This document shows positions 48,788-57,622 of a stretch of 64,000 nt of DNA, piece by piece. Below the pieces are notes generated by a model. That model was not told the DNA's origin, searched no databases, and was given only the letters and a program-made list of their open reading frames with translations. Every line of letters starts with the position of its first letter. Within the stretch, counting starts at the first letter, position 1. The position numbers and the translations under genes are program-made. The DNA comes from Paraburkholderia sp. SOS3 (GTDB lineage: Bacteria; Pseudomonadota; Gammaproteobacteria; Burkholderiales; Burkholderiaceae): contig NZ_CP018811.1 in assembly GCF_001922345.1 (NCBI RefSeq), forward strand, positions 4,030,001 through 4,094,000. Reading direction: 5' to 3'.

Positions 48788-48903
48788 CGAGGATTGAGTA
48801 GCGCTACTCAACCGAGCCGACACACGCCTTGGATGCGCGCAGAGCCGGCTCTCACAGCTTGTTGCTCTGCTTAACGGCTCAACCGCGAGCCTGACTGCGG
48901 CTA

Positions 48904-49521
48904 TTACGGACGCGGGCCCGTCGGAAACGGCCATGCAGCAGCCGGATTCAACGCGGTCTTGACCGTCGAAGCCGGCGCCGAAGATGCAGCGGGCGCAGCC
49001 GGAGCAGGGGCAGCCTTCTTCGCGACAGCCTTCTTCGCAGGGGCAGCCTTCTTCGCAGGCGCAGCGGCCTTCTTCGCGGCAGCCTTCTTCGCAGGCGCAG
49101 CGGCCTTCTTCGCGGCAGCCTTCTTCGCAGGGGCAGCCTTCTTGGCGGCAGCCTTTTTCGCAGGCGCCTTTTTCGCGGCAGCCTTCTTCGCTACCTTCTT
49201 CGCAGCGGCCTTCTTAGCCGGCGCCTTCTTCGCAGCAACCTTCTTCGCTGCGGTCTTCTTCGCCGGTGCAGCCTTCTTCGCCGCGACCTTCTTCACTGCG
49301 ACTTTCTTTGCAGCGACTTTCTTCGCAGCGACTTTCTTTGCTGCTGCCTTCTTCGCCGGCGCCTTCTTTGCGGCAACCTTCTTCACTGCTACCTTCTTCG
49401 CCGCAACCTTCTTCACTGCGACTTTCTTAGCAGCTGCCTTCTTCGCCGGAGCGGCTTTCTTCGCGGCAACCTTCTTCACTGCCGCTTTCTTTGCAGCAGG
49501 CTTCTTTTTGGCCATTGCCAT
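48904..49521 (-). CDS. Histone H1-like lysine/alanine-rich nucleoid protein
   Basis: A 205-residue, highly basic protein made almost wholly of AKKAAAKK-, VAAKK- and APAKK-type repeats, preceded by [12 protein letters not shown]. Only the last 35 residues ([35 protein letters not shown], in parts) break the pattern. Similar proteins in Burkholderiales, Bordetella (BpH1) and Chlamydia (HctB) coat DNA and vary in length through repeat change. AAGGAG precedes the ATG at 49521. The strong G+C repetitive DNA is prone to slippage, so length may differ between strains. Confidence 0.9.
   Translation of the reverse strand: MAMAKKKPAAKKAAVKKVAAKKAAPAKKAAAKKVAVKKVAAKKVAVKKVAAKKAPAKKAAAKKVAAKKVAAKKVAVKKVAAKKAAPAKKTAAKKVAAKKAPAKKAAAKKVAKKAAAKKAPAKKAAAKKAAPAKKAAAKKAAAPAKKAAAKKAAAPAKKAAPAKKAVAKKAAPAPAAPAASSAPASTVKTALNPAAAWPFPTGPRP
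48990..49515. repeat. Tandem imperfect codon repeats in the H1-like gene
   Basis: On the plus strand GCAGCCTTCTTCGC-, GCGACTTTCTTCGC- and GCAACCTTCTTCGC-like units recur every 12-36 bp, encoding AAKK/VAKK. A near-exact copy of GCGGCCTTCTTCGCGGCAGC is seen at least twice (about 49066 and 49102). Confidence 0.75.
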
Positions 49522-49986
49522 GGTTTTCTCCTTCAGGTTTCAGATGAGAGTTAAATCAAACAACACCCTTCGTCATCAAAACCCGTTTCCCGCGGACGCT
49601 TTTCAGGGCGCGCGCTACGAAGCGGGCTATTCATCGGCGTACGCATATCCGACGCGCTTACGCTAATGAATACGGTAAGGCGCGCGTTGCCCCGTGGCAT
49701 CGCGCGCCAAGTCCAGTCGACGTCGGATACCGACGCCGGCAAGCGTTTGATCGAGCCGCCCAAGCTCGCATGAGCCTCGCGGGCGGCTTTTCGTAAGGGG
49801 AAGTTTGCCCATCCCACTGAAGGGTTCGCAAAGTGCCTCTGATCTTGGTGGGCTCGTTTTCGAACCCATGGGGTACCTATGGCACCCGGCACGCTCTGCA
49901 TCAGGCAGTCAAACTCCTAACCAAATATGCCGCGGCCCGTGCCGGCGGCATCCCCATCACAATCTCATATGCGGCGCGAGGGACGT
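49522..49986. other. Intergenic region between the H1-like gene and nrdB with two strong hairpins
   Basis: A 465-bp stretch with no supported protein gene. It contains a 13-bp near-perfect stem GGCGCGCGTTGCC / GGCATCGCGCGCC at about 49679-49708 and, further right, a terminator-like hairpin on the plus strand. Both nrdB (stop at 49987) and the H1-like gene (start at 49521) are on the minus strand, so the plus-strand terminator has no known gene to serve. Confidence 0.5.
49754..49792 (+). terminator. Plus-strand terminator-like hairpin without an upstream gene
   Basis: GAGCCGCCC and GGGCGGCTTTT arms around a 16-base loop that itself contains AAGCTCGCATGAGCCT. T-run only on the plus strand. Together with the stem at 49679-49708 it may end a short untranslated transcript. 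Confidence 0.45.
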
Positions 49987-51258
49987 TTATTCCCAGGAGA
50001 GCGCGCCGCCAGTCTGATATTCGATCACCCGCGTCTCGAAGAAGTTGCGTTCCTTCTTCAGGTCGATCATCTCGCTCATCCACGGGAACGGGTTTTCCTC
50101 GTTCGGGAACAGCGGATCGAGACCGATCTGCTGGCAACGGCGGTTGCAGATGAAACGCAGATAGCTCTTGAACATCGACGCGTTCAGGCCGAGCACGCCG
50201 CGCGGCATCGTGTCTTCGGCGTAGCGATATTCAAGGTCGACCGCCTGCTTGAACAGCTCGCGGATTTCCGCGCGGAATTCAGCCGTCCACAGGTGCGGGT
50301 TTTCAAGCTTGATCTGGTTGATCAGGTCGATGCCGAAATTGCAGTGCATCGACTCGTCGCGCAGGATGTACTGGTACTGCTCCGCCGCGCCGGTCATCTT
50401 GTTCTGGCGGCCGAGCGCCAGGATTTGCGTGAAGCCGACGTAGAAAAACAGACCCTCCATCACACAGGCGAACACGATCAGCGACTTGAGCAGCTTCTGG
50501 TCTGCCTCGAGCGTGCCGGTCTTGAAGGCCGGGTCGGTCAGCGTATGGATGAACGGGATCAGGAATTCGTCTTTGGCGCGGATCGACGCGACCTCGTGGT
50601 ACGCGTTGAAGATTTCGCCCTCGTCGAGCCCGAGCGACTCGACGATGTATTGATACGCGTGCGTGTGGATCGCCTCTTCGAACGCCTGGCGCAGCAGGAA
50701 CTGTCGGCATTCGGGCGCCGTGATGTGGCGGTACGTGCCGAGCACGATGTTGTTCGCCGCGAGCGAGTCGGCCGTCACGAAGAAGCCGAGGTTGCGCTTG
50801 ACGACGCGGCGCTCGTCCTCGGTTAGCCCGTTCGGGTCTTTCCACAGGGCGATGTCGCGGGACATATTGATTTCCTGCGGCATCCAGTGGTTCGCACAGC
50901 CCGACAGATACTTCTCCCACGCCCATTTGTACTTGAACGGAACGAGCTGGTTGACGTCGGTCTGGCCGTTGATGATGCGCTTGTCGGCGACATTCACGCG
51001 CGCTTCGGAAGAAGCGGCACTCGCGTGAGCGGCGGCAGCCGGCGCAGCGGTCGATGCTGCTGCCTGGTTGGCAAGACGGGTGACAGCGGGAGCGACGGCG
51101 ATGTCGCCCGCGAAGATGTCTTGTGCGGAGGGAGCCTGATGAGCGGAACGCGTTTCGACTTGCGAACCGACAACCGTTCCCGCAGCGTTGCGCAACACGT
51201 TTTGTTGCGAAGCGCTCGACGGAGTTACGGCAGTGATCTCGTCATCCCAGTTGAGCAT
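49987..51258 (-). CDS. nrdB: Ribonucleoside-diphosphate reductase, class Ia beta subunit
   Basis: A 423-residue R2 subunit that houses the di-iron tyrosyl radical for dNTP synthesis. All iron ligands are visible: Asp in [10 protein letters not shown], Glu and His with the radical Tyr in [13 protein letters not shown] (H+4=Y as in E. coli Y122), Glu in [10 protein letters not shown], and Glu/His in [11 protein letters not shown]. The first 95 residues are an Ala/Ser/Thr-rich extension without the fold. The start at 51258 (MLNWDDEIT) is preferred to a Met five codons earlier. Partner nrdA lies upstream on the same strand, separated by an unusually long 475 bp. Confidence 0.95.
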   Translation of the reverse strand: MLNWDDEITAVTPSSASQQNVLRNAAGTVVGSQVETRSAHQAPSAQDIFAGDIAVAPAVTRLANQAAASTAAPAAAAHASAASSEARVNVADKRIINGQTDVNQLVPFKYKWAWEKYLSGCANHWMPQEINMSRDIALWKDPNGLTEDERRVVKRNLGFFVTADSLAANNIVLGTYRHITAPECRQFLLRQAFEEAIHTHAYQYIVESLGLDEGEIFNAYHEVASIRAKDEFLIPFIHTLTDPAFKTGTLEADQKLLKSLIVFACVMEGLFFYVGFTQILALGRQNKMTGAAEQYQYILRDESMHCNFGIDLINQIKLENPHLWTAEFRAEIRELFKQAVDLEYRYAEDTMPRGVLGLNASMFKSYLRFICNRRCQQIGLDPLFPNEENPFPWMSEMIDLKKERNFFETRVIEYQTGGALSWE

Positions 51259-51733
51259 AAATGTCACCATCAATTTAGATCGGTTTGTACCATCTTTTCA
51301 CGAGCGATAAAAGGGCTCGCTCATGAAAATTCGTGTTTTCGATTCACGTTGCGACCTTCATACAACACTTTGTTCAACAGACTGTGAAGGTCGATGCAGT
51401 GAACGCGATTGAAATGCGTGTCGTTGAAGACGTGTCGACGCGTTGCTCTTGATCGTCGAGCGTCGTTTCGAAGCGGCTTCGATGATGTGTTCGATGAGGC
51501 TTCGACATCACAAAAGAGACTTCGGTGCGTGCTCGCGATGTGCTGCGTTTCATCTGCCGGGTATTCGACCGCCACAGATCGATCGACGACGTGGAGCGTT
51601 GCGTGGGCCGCGCGCATTGCATGTGTTGCGCGGACCGCGCTTGCGACGTGTGCTGCGCGTGTTGCTTTCGGCTACGGCGGCGGCGACGCGAATCGTGTCG
51701 ACTCGTTTGAAACCGCCGGCGTATTACTGCGTG
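51259..51733. other. Long nrdA-nrdB intergenic region
   Basis: 475 bp without a supported gene. Its composition is odd, full of GTCGA-, GTTGC- and TTCGA-type words on the plus strand (for example around 51415-51500 and 51640-51690). Near nrdB it holds a strong inverted repeat at 51295-51329. I see no clear promoter. Confidence 0.45.
51295..51329 (-). promoter_or_regulatory. 13-bp hairpin just upstream of nrdB
   Basis: Arms TTTTCATGAGCGA and TCGCTCGTGAAAA on the minus strand (one G-U pair), loop 9 bases, 37 to 71 bases before the nrdB ATG. In RNA it would be a stable leader hairpin; in DNA it could be an operator. No T-run directly follows, so termination is unlikely. Confidence 0.45.
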
Positions 51734-54700
51734 TTACTGACAAGCCTCGCACTCTTCGAAGCCGGGGTCGCCCGGACGCATCATGCAGACTGGACCGTCC
51801 GCTTCCGGCGCCGCTTCGACAGCAGCGACAGCGGGCGCTTGAGCCGCAGCTGATGCCTGAACGCCACCACCGGACGACATGCCGCCGCTCATCCCCCCAT
51901 TCGCGCCGAAGCCACCGGCGCCGCCCGCGCCGCCGTCACTGCTTGGCACCGCATTCAGCGCGCCGTGCGCGACCGTCGACTTCTCGACGTGCGTCGCTGC
52001 CATCGTGCGCAAGTAGTACGTCGTCTTCAGACCGCGCAGCCATGCGAGCTTGTAGACCTCGTCGAGCTTCTTGCCCGACGCACCCGCCATATAGATATTG
52101 AGCGACTGCGCCTGGTCGATCCACTTCTGACGGCGTGAAGCTGCCTCGACGAGCCACGTCGCGTCGACTTCGAACGCGGTCGCGTAGATCGCGCGCAGGT
52201 CGCCCGGAATCCGGTCGATGCGCGACAGCGAGCCGTCAAAGTACTTGAGGTCGGCGACCATCACCTCGTCCCACAGGCCGCGCGCCTTCAGGTCGCGCAC
52301 GAGGTAGTCGTTGACCACCGTGAACTCGCCCGACAGGTTCGACTTCACGTACAGGTTCTGGAAAGTCGGCTCGATGCACGCGGACACGCCGATGATGTTC
52401 GAGATCGTCGCCGTCGGCGCGATCGCAATGCAGTTCGAGTTGCGCATACCGTGTGCCGCGATGCGCGAGCGCAACGCGCTCCAGTCCATCGACTCGCTCG
52501 AATCGACTTCGACATAGCCACCGCGCGCGTCGGCGAGCAGCTTCAGCGTGTCCTGCGGCAGGATGCCGCGATCCCACAGCGAGCCGCGGTACGTCGAGTA
52601 GCGCCCGCGCTCCTGCGCGAGCTCGGTCGACGCCCAGTACGCGTAGTAGCAGACCGCTTCCATCGACCGGTCGGCGAATTCGACTGCTTCTGCCGACGCG
52701 TACGGCGTGCGCAGCAGGTGCAGGCAGTCCTGGAAGCCCATGATGCCCATGCCGACCGGACGGTGCTTGAGGTTCGAGTTACGCGCCTTGGCGACCGCGT
52801 AGTAGTTGATGTCGATCACGTTGTCGAGCATCCGCATCGCCACGCTGACCGTGCGCTTGAGCTTGTCGTGGTCGAGCGCGAGCGTGCCGTCGGCCTGCTG
52901 CTTCATGTGCGCGACGAGGTTCACGGAGCCAAGGTTGCACACGGCGATCTCGGTGTCGCTCGTATTCAGCGTGATCTCGGTGCACAGGTTCGACGAATGG
53001 ACGACGCCGACGTGCTGCTGCGGACTGCGGATATTGCACGGATCCTTGAACGTAATCCACGGATGGCCGGTTTCGAACAGCATGCCGAGCATCTTGCGCC
53101 ACAGTTGGGCTGCCGGAATCTTCTTGAAGAGTTTGAGTTCGCCGCGCGCGACTTTGTCTTCGTAGGCCGTGTAAGCGGCTTCGAAGTCGGCACCGAACTT
53201 GTCGTGCAGATCCGGGCAGGTGGACGGCGAGAACAGCGTCCAGTCGCCGCCCTCGTGCACGCGCTTCATGAACAGGTCGGGAATCCAGTTCGCGGTGTTC
53301 ATGTCGTGCGTGCGGCGGCGGTCGTCGCCCGTGTTCTTGCGCAGCTCGAGGAATTCCTCGATGTCGAGGTGCCACGATTCGAGGTACGCGCACACCGCGC
53401 CCTTGCGCTTGCCGCCCTGGTTCACGGCGACGGCCGTATCGTTGACGACCTTCAGGAACGGCACGACGCCTTGCGACTTGCCGTTGGTGCCCTTGATGTG
53501 CGAGCCGAGCGCACGCACGCGCGTCCAGTCGTTGCCGAGGCCGCCGGCGAACTTCGACAGCAGCGCGTTCTCCTTCAGCGCCTCGTAGATGCCGTCGAGG
53601 TCGTCGTCGACCGTCGTCAGGTAGCACGACGACAACTGCGAACGGCGCGTGCCCGAGTTGAACAGCGTGGGCGTCGAGCTCATGAAGTCGAAGCTCGACA
53701 GCACGTTGTAGAACTCGATCGCGCGCGCTTCGCGGTCGATTTCGTTCAGCGACAGGCCCATCGCGACACGCATAAAGAATGCCTGCGGCATTTCGATGCG
53801 CGTGCCGTCGACGTGCAGGAAGTAGCGGTCGTACAACGTTTGCAGGCCGAGGTAGCCGAACTGCAGGTCGCGGCTTGCGTCGAGCGCCGCGCCGAGACGC
53901 TTGAGGTCGAACTGCAGGAGTTTGTCGTCGAGCAGCTCCGCCTGCACACCGCGCTTGATGAAGAGCGGGAAGTATTCGGCGTAGCGCTCGTCCATTTGCG
54001 CCTGCGTGACTTCCTCTTCGAGGATCTCGCGGCGAATGGTGTGCAGCAGGATGCGGGCGGTGACCTGGCTGTACGCCGGGTCTTTTTCGATCATCGTGCG
54101 CGCGGCGAGGATGGCCGAGTCGTACACCTGGCTCATCGGCACGCCGTCGTACAGGTTCTTCACCGTTTCGGCGACGATCGGCTCCGCGCTCACCGCATCG
54201 CCGAGATTCGCGCAGGCCGATTCGATCAGCGCGCGCAGCGCGGGCAGATCGAGCGGACGCGTGACGCCGTTGTCGGTCACGTTGAGGCCCGCTTCGTCAA
54301 CCTGCTGCTCCGCCGACTGGCTGCGCTCCTGGTGACGCTTCTCGCGATACAACACGTAGGCGCGCGCAACGTTGTGCTCGCCACCGCGCATCAGCGCGAG
54401 TTCGACCTGATCCTGAATGTCTTCGATGTGGAACGTGCCGCCGTTCGGGCGGCTGCGCATCAGCGCGCGCACAACGCCTTGCGTCAGCTGCTCCACGAGT
54501 TCGCGCACGCGCGCCGACGCTGCGCCTTGACCGCCGTTGACGGCCAGAAAAGCCTTCGTCGCCGCAATGGCGATCTTAGAAGGCTCGAACGACACCACGC
54601 TGCCATTACGACGAATCACCTTGTAGTCGGCGAAAGTCGACGGCGCGAGCGCTTGCGCGCCCTGAGCCTCTCCCGTGTGTGGGAGGCCAGTGGGTGCGCC

Positions 54701-54736
54701 CTCGTACCGGGTCGTCACGTTGTCGGTCGTTTGCAT
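51734..54736 (-). CDS. nrdA: Ribonucleoside-diphosphate reductase, class Ia alpha subunit
   Basis: A 1000-residue R1 subunit that reduces ribonucleoside diphosphates. The N-terminal ATP-cone (about 40-135: YKVIRRNGSVVSFEPSKIAIA) gives overall allosteric control. The barrel has FNSGTRRSQLSSCYL with an active-site Cys, CNLGSVNLV, and radical-transfer and loop regions such as RPVGMGIMGFQDCLHLL. The C-terminus ends EECEACQ, the CxxC pair that shuttles electrons from thioredoxin or glutaredoxin. A Gly-rich linker (GGAGGAGGFGANGGMSGGMS) precedes the tail. Start at ATG 54736 with AGGAG 9 bases upstream; a TTG two codons earlier is rejected. Confidence 0.96.
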   Translation of the reverse strand: MQTTDNVTTRYEGAPTGLPHTGEAQGAQALAPSTFADYKVIRRNGSVVSFEPSKIAIAATKAFLAVNGGQGAASARVRELVEQLTQGVVRALMRSRPNGGTFHIEDIQDQVELALMRGGEHNVARAYVLYREKRHQERSQSAEQQVDEAGLNVTDNGVTRPLDLPALRALIESACANLGDAVSAEPIVAETVKNLYDGVPMSQVYDSAILAARTMIEKDPAYSQVTARILLHTIRREILEEEVTQAQMDERYAEYFPLFIKRGVQAELLDDKLLQFDLKRLGAALDASRDLQFGYLGLQTLYDRYFLHVDGTRIEMPQAFFMRVAMGLSLNEIDREARAIEFYNVLSSFDFMSSTPTLFNSGTRRSQLSSCYLTTVDDDLDGIYEALKENALLSKFAGGLGNDWTRVRALGSHIKGTNGKSQGVVPFLKVVNDTAVAVNQGGKRKGAVCAYLESWHLDIEEFLELRKNTGDDRRRTHDMNTANWIPDLFMKRVHEGGDWTLFSPSTCPDLHDKFGADFEAAYTAYEDKVARGELKLFKKIPAAQLWRKMLGMLFETGHPWITFKDPCNIRSPQQHVGVVHSSNLCTEITLNTSDTEIAVCNLGSVNLVAHMKQQADGTLALDHDKLKRTVSVAMRMLDNVIDINYYAVAKARNSNLKHRPVGMGIMGFQDCLHLLRTPYASAEAVEFADRSMEAVCYYAYWASTELAQERGRYSTYRGSLWDRGILPQDTLKLLADARGGYVEVDSSESMDWSALRSRIAAHGMRNSNCIAIAPTATISNIIGVSACIEPTFQNLYVKSNLSGEFTVVNDYLVRDLKARGLWDEVMVADLKYFDGSLSRIDRIPGDLRAIYATAFEVDATWLVEAASRRQKWIDQAQSLNIYMAGASGKKLDEVYKLAWLRGLKTTYYLRTMAATHVEKSTVAHGALNAVPSSDGGAGGAGGFGANGGMSGGMSSGGGVQASAAAQAPAVAAVEAAPEADGPVCMMRPGDPGFEECEACQ

Positions 54737-55467
54737 GTGCAAAAGCTCCTGGTCTTGGGGTGGTGCGGACCTAACCGCGGATTAAAACAATCGCTGCGCC
54801 GGCGCGGACGCGAGCGAGGTACGGATTCGATAAGAACTGCGCAGGGGATGACCGCCTGGATCGCTGCTGGGGTTGTGCTTCGATTGCCCTCGCCGCCCAG
54901 GCGGACGAACGCCACGATGGGCGCATTCCACGAAGTCAACGGGTTCAGCCTGTTTGCGGCGGCGGGAACAGCGCAACGCGATGACCGGTTCGGAACCATG
55001 ACGCAACTGATGAGCAATCAGATGCGCGCGGACGAGCGTCTTCATCATGCGTGTTGCGATCACTGGCTGGTCCCTTTTTCGAAATGGCTGAAGGTCAACC
55101 TGAACTGAAGCGCAGGGTTGAAAACGCGAAGCTGAAGATGTGCGCCGCACTATTCACCGCCGCACCGTTCACCGCACTAGTCACTGCACCAGCAGGAGTG
55201 AACGGACATCACTTCAGAACACGCCACTTCAGTATTTTTTCAATGCCGGCAATGCTTTAGCACCCCTGGTCGCGAAGCGGGTGCTGCCCCCGATCAACAC
55301 AACATCTTGTGGAAAACCGCTTTAACGGCACCAAGTATAGTGGACTTTAGCGTGACCGCAATCGAAAAATTTAGCCCGCGCGGGTTGACATTTCGTCTCG
55401 CCGCAACCGGGCAAGGCTCGCGCACGAGCAAGCCTGGTCGAGCTTTGCGGGTTCCCGTCGCAGGCGC
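54737..55467. other. Long nrdA leader and promoter region
   Basis: 731 bp between ampD and nrdA. The likely promoter is at its right end (55334-55361), leaving a 5' leader of about 590 nt. The leader has an open frame of about 120 codons (55150 to 54782, minus) whose product is Arg/Ser/Pro-rich and does not look like a real protein. I do not recognise a riboswitch; in particular no B12-box-like block was found. Confidence 0.55.
55297..55343 (-). promoter_or_regulatory. Pair of NrdR-type boxes on the nrdA promoter
   Basis: Box 1 ACACAACATCTTGTGG (55297-55312) and box 2 GCACCAAGTATAGTGG (55328-55343) both resemble the NrdR consensus acaCwAtATaTwgtgt and start exactly 31 bp apart, three helical turns, as NrdR pairs usually are. 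Box 2 covers the -10 TATACT of the minus-strand promoter (55339-55334), whose -35 TTGCGG is at 55361-55356, 16 bp away. NrdR represses RNR genes when ATP/dATP-loaded. Confidence 0.72.
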
Positions 55468-56064
55468 TCATGGCGCGGCCGGACGATGGCGATAGGGGAA
55501 ACACTGATCGGAAAATGAGGTTTCGCGCTGGAATCGCGCCCAGTCGAAGTGCGGCCCCGGGTCGGTCTTGCGGCCCGGGGCGATGTCCGAGTGACCGGCG
55601 ATCGCATCGATCGGATAGTGAGCGGCCAATGCTTGTGCGAGCGCGGCGAGAGTCCGGTATTGCGCCGCTTCGAATGGGCTCGCGTCGCTGCCTTCGAGTT
55701 CGACGCCGATCGAAAAGTCGTTGCAGCGCTCGCGGCCGAAGAAGCTCGATGCGCCCGCGTGCCAGGCGCGTTCGTCGCACGACACGAACTGCTCAAGCGT
55801 GCCGTCGCGATGAATAACGAAATGCGCGGACACGCGCACGCCGCGCAAGTTTGCCGCGTAGTACGGATGCGCATCGCAGTCGAGCCGGTTCAGGAAAAGA
55901 TCGGCGATGGCGCCGCCGCCGAACTCGCCCGGCGGCAGGCTGATGTTGTGCACGACGATCAGCGTCGGCACTGCGCCCGCGGGGCGCGCTTCGACATTCG
56001 GGGATGGGAGCCGGCGTGCGGCCGGGACCCAGCCGTCGGCGCCGACCGTGAAGCGATGCTTCAT
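55468..56064 (-). CDS. ampD: 1,6-anhydro-N-acetylmuramyl-L-alanine amidase
   Basis: A 198-residue cytoplasmic zinc amidase (Amidase_2) that releases the peptide from anhydro-muropeptides in murein recycling, and thereby controls AmpR-type beta-lactamase induction where present. VVHNISLPPGEFGGG holds the first zinc His, HFVIHRDGTLEQFV, IGVELEG, and GHSDIAPGRKTDPGPHFDW the remaining zinc and catalytic residues. Overlaps the preceding small gene by 4 bases. Confidence 0.95.
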   Translation of the reverse strand: MKHRFTVGADGWVPAARRLPSPNVEARPAGAVPTLIVVHNISLPPGEFGGGAIADLFLNRLDCDAHPYYAANLRGVRVSAHFVIHRDGTLEQFVSCDERAWHAGASSFFGRERCNDFSIGVELEGSDASPFEAAQYRTLAALAQALAAHYPIDAIAGHSDIAPGRKTDPGPHFDWARFQRETSFSDQCFPYRHRPAAP

Positions 56065-56402
56065 CGGCCTTCGCGGCCTTTGGTTTGCGCGACGCGCGTC
56101 GCGAAGCGCTGCGCGTGCTCATGGCCGCAGAAGATCTGGCCGTCGACGCTCACCGAATCGCTCTTCGGAGCGTGCACGCCGCACTCGACGCAGCGGATCA
56201 TCGGCTCCGGCAATTGGTGACGCGCGGCACGGTTACCCGGAGACTGGCCGGCGCCGTTCGTGCCGCCGTTTGCTGCCGATGCACCGGGGCCGCGCGCGCC
56301 CTCGCCGGTGCGCGTCGACGTGCGCGCGTCCTGACGCCGCAGCGCCTTGACGAGCCACTGGCCGACGAAGAAAAGCAGAATCAGCAGAATGATTTGCCGC
56401 AT
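56061..56402 (-). CDS. Small membrane-anchored zinc-ribbon-like protein (PP0621-like)
   Basis: A 113-residue protein with one N-terminal transmembrane helix (RQIILLILLFFVGQWLVKAL), a polar Gly/Ala/Arg-rich linker, and a C-terminal MIRCVECGVHAPKSDSVSVDGQIFCGHEHAQRF with CxxC and a later Cys/His set that could bind zinc. Similar small proteins sit next to ampD in many beta- and gamma-proteobacteria. Function unknown. The ATG at 56402 is taken because the hydrophobic helix starts there; the open frame upstream is not protein-like. Confidence 0.82.
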   Translation of the reverse strand: MRQIILLILLFFVGQWLVKALRRQDARTSTRTGEGARGPGASAANGGTNGAGQSPGNRAARHQLPEPMIRCVECGVHAPKSDSVSVDGQIFCGHEHAQRFATRVAQTKGREGR

Positions 56403-56410
56403 GGGAACAC

Positions 56411-57406
56411 TCAGACCACAGGACGGTGCAGCAGCACCTGGAACACGAAACGGCTGCCGATATAAGCAAGCAGCAATGCGACGAAAGCCGCGAGCACCCA
56501 GCGCAACGCGGCGCGGCCGCGCCAACCCGATACTTTACGCGCAGTCAGCAGCGCACCGAACATCAGCCACGACAGGATCGCGAACACGGTCTTGTGATCG
56601 AAGCTGAGCGGTCGGTTCACCAGCTGCTCGTTGAACAGCATGCCGGATACCAGCGTGAGCGTGAGCAGCACGAAGCCCGCGCTGATCAGACGGAACAGCA
56701 GCTTCTCGAGCGTGAGCAGCGGCGGCAGCGTATCGAGCCAGCTCGAGAGCCAGTTGTTGCCGGCCGCCGCATTGTGCCGTTGCAACACGCCGCCGCGGCC
56801 GCGCATCGCATGCAGGCGCCGCTCGACGAGCAGCATCAGCACAGCGTGCAGCGCCGCGATCACAAAGAGCCCGTACGCGACGTTCGCGATCAGGAAGTGC
56901 AGCTTGAAAAGCGGCGCAGCCGCGTACGACAGCACGCGTACGCCGCCGAACACGAGCGGCAGCAGCGACGCGACGCACGCCAGCGGCAGCGCGAGCAGCC
57001 GCAGGCCGTCGAGTGGAAAGAAGAAACTTTCGATCCAGTAGATGCCGACGCCGAGCCAGAACATCGCGGAGAGCGCGAACGCGAAACCGAACACCATCGC
57101 GTCATGCGGGAAGATCGTGGTGTGCAGCAGGATGCCGTGGACGACCAGCGTGACGAACAGCAGGACGCGCGCAGCCGGCGACATGCCGACCGCCGTCCGC
57201 GTGCGCCCCGCAGACGCGCGTAACGACGCGCCTTCGATCGATGCGGCCGAAGGCGCCGTTGCCGCCGGGTTCAGGTTGCCGCCCGCGGCCAGCGACGCGC
57301 CGCCCCCGAGCACCGGCTCGAGCGCCGCCTGCCGATGTGAACGCCAGCCTGCTACGGCAAGTCCGCCGTAGAGGAGCGCAGTGAGGGCATACAGTACAAT
57401 ATCCAT
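56411..57406 (-). CDS. CcsA-like inner-membrane protein YpjD
   Basis: A 331-residue polytopic membrane protein with eight or so helices. The core (about 75-330) has the cytochrome-c-assembly fold: FKLHFLIANVAYGLFVIAALHAVLM and LFRLISAGFVLLTLTLVSGMLFNE with the spaced His residues, then DHKTVFAILSWLMFGALLTAR. These match YpjD/HemX-like members of the CcsA family, often linked with CorC/HlyC genes. A stretch of about 45 polar residues (LEPVLGGGASLAAGGNLNP...) is inserted after the first helix. It lies 8 bp before the small zinc-ribbon gene and is divergent from ffh. Confidence 0.86.
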   Translation of the reverse strand: MDIVLYALTALLYGGLAVAGWRSHRQAALEPVLGGGASLAAGGNLNPAATAPSAASIEGASLRASAGRTRTAVGMSPAARVLLFVTLVVHGILLHTTIFPHDAMVFGFAFALSAMFWLGVGIYWIESFFFPLDGLRLLALPLACVASLLPLVFGGVRVLSYAAAPLFKLHFLIANVAYGLFVIAALHAVLMLLVERRLHAMRGRGGVLQRHNAAAGNNWLSSWLDTLPPLLTLEKLLFRLISAGFVLLTLTLVSGMLFNEQLVNRPLSFDHKTVFAILSWLMFGALLTARKVSGWRGRAALRWVLAAFVALLLAYIGSRFVFQVLLHRPVV

Positions 57407-57622
57407 GTTCGAAGTTTACACTAGGGCCTTTGGCCGCGACGCTTGGCGATATGTGGGCCGGGCGTGGGTTCCATGCGGTATTCCCGCGGTATCCCGCGCC
57501 GTTCCATGTTGTGCTCCCATGGTGCTCCATGCAGGGCCGCATGTCTTGCATACACCACTGCGCACACCCCGCCGTCGCGCGCGTAGAAGGCCGCATTGCC
57601 CATCGTTACCCACCGGCTCCCC

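Noticed and set aside
49551..49901. 116-codon minus-strand frame between the H1-like gene and nrdB
   Set aside because: No ribosome site, no homologous segment, and it runs across two strong hairpins.
52451..55108. Long plus-strand open frame opposite nrdA and its leader
   Set aside because: Shadow of nrdA; its extension over the leader has no protein-like composition and crosses the NrdR-controlled transcript.
54782..55150. Small minus-strand protein gene in the nrdA leader
   Set aside because: Arg/Ser/Pro-rich composition, no ribosome-binding site of note and no family resemblance; kept only as part of the leader description.
54737..55327. Cobalamin or other known riboswitch in the nrdA leader
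   Set aside because: No B12-box-like core or other family core was recognisable by eye.
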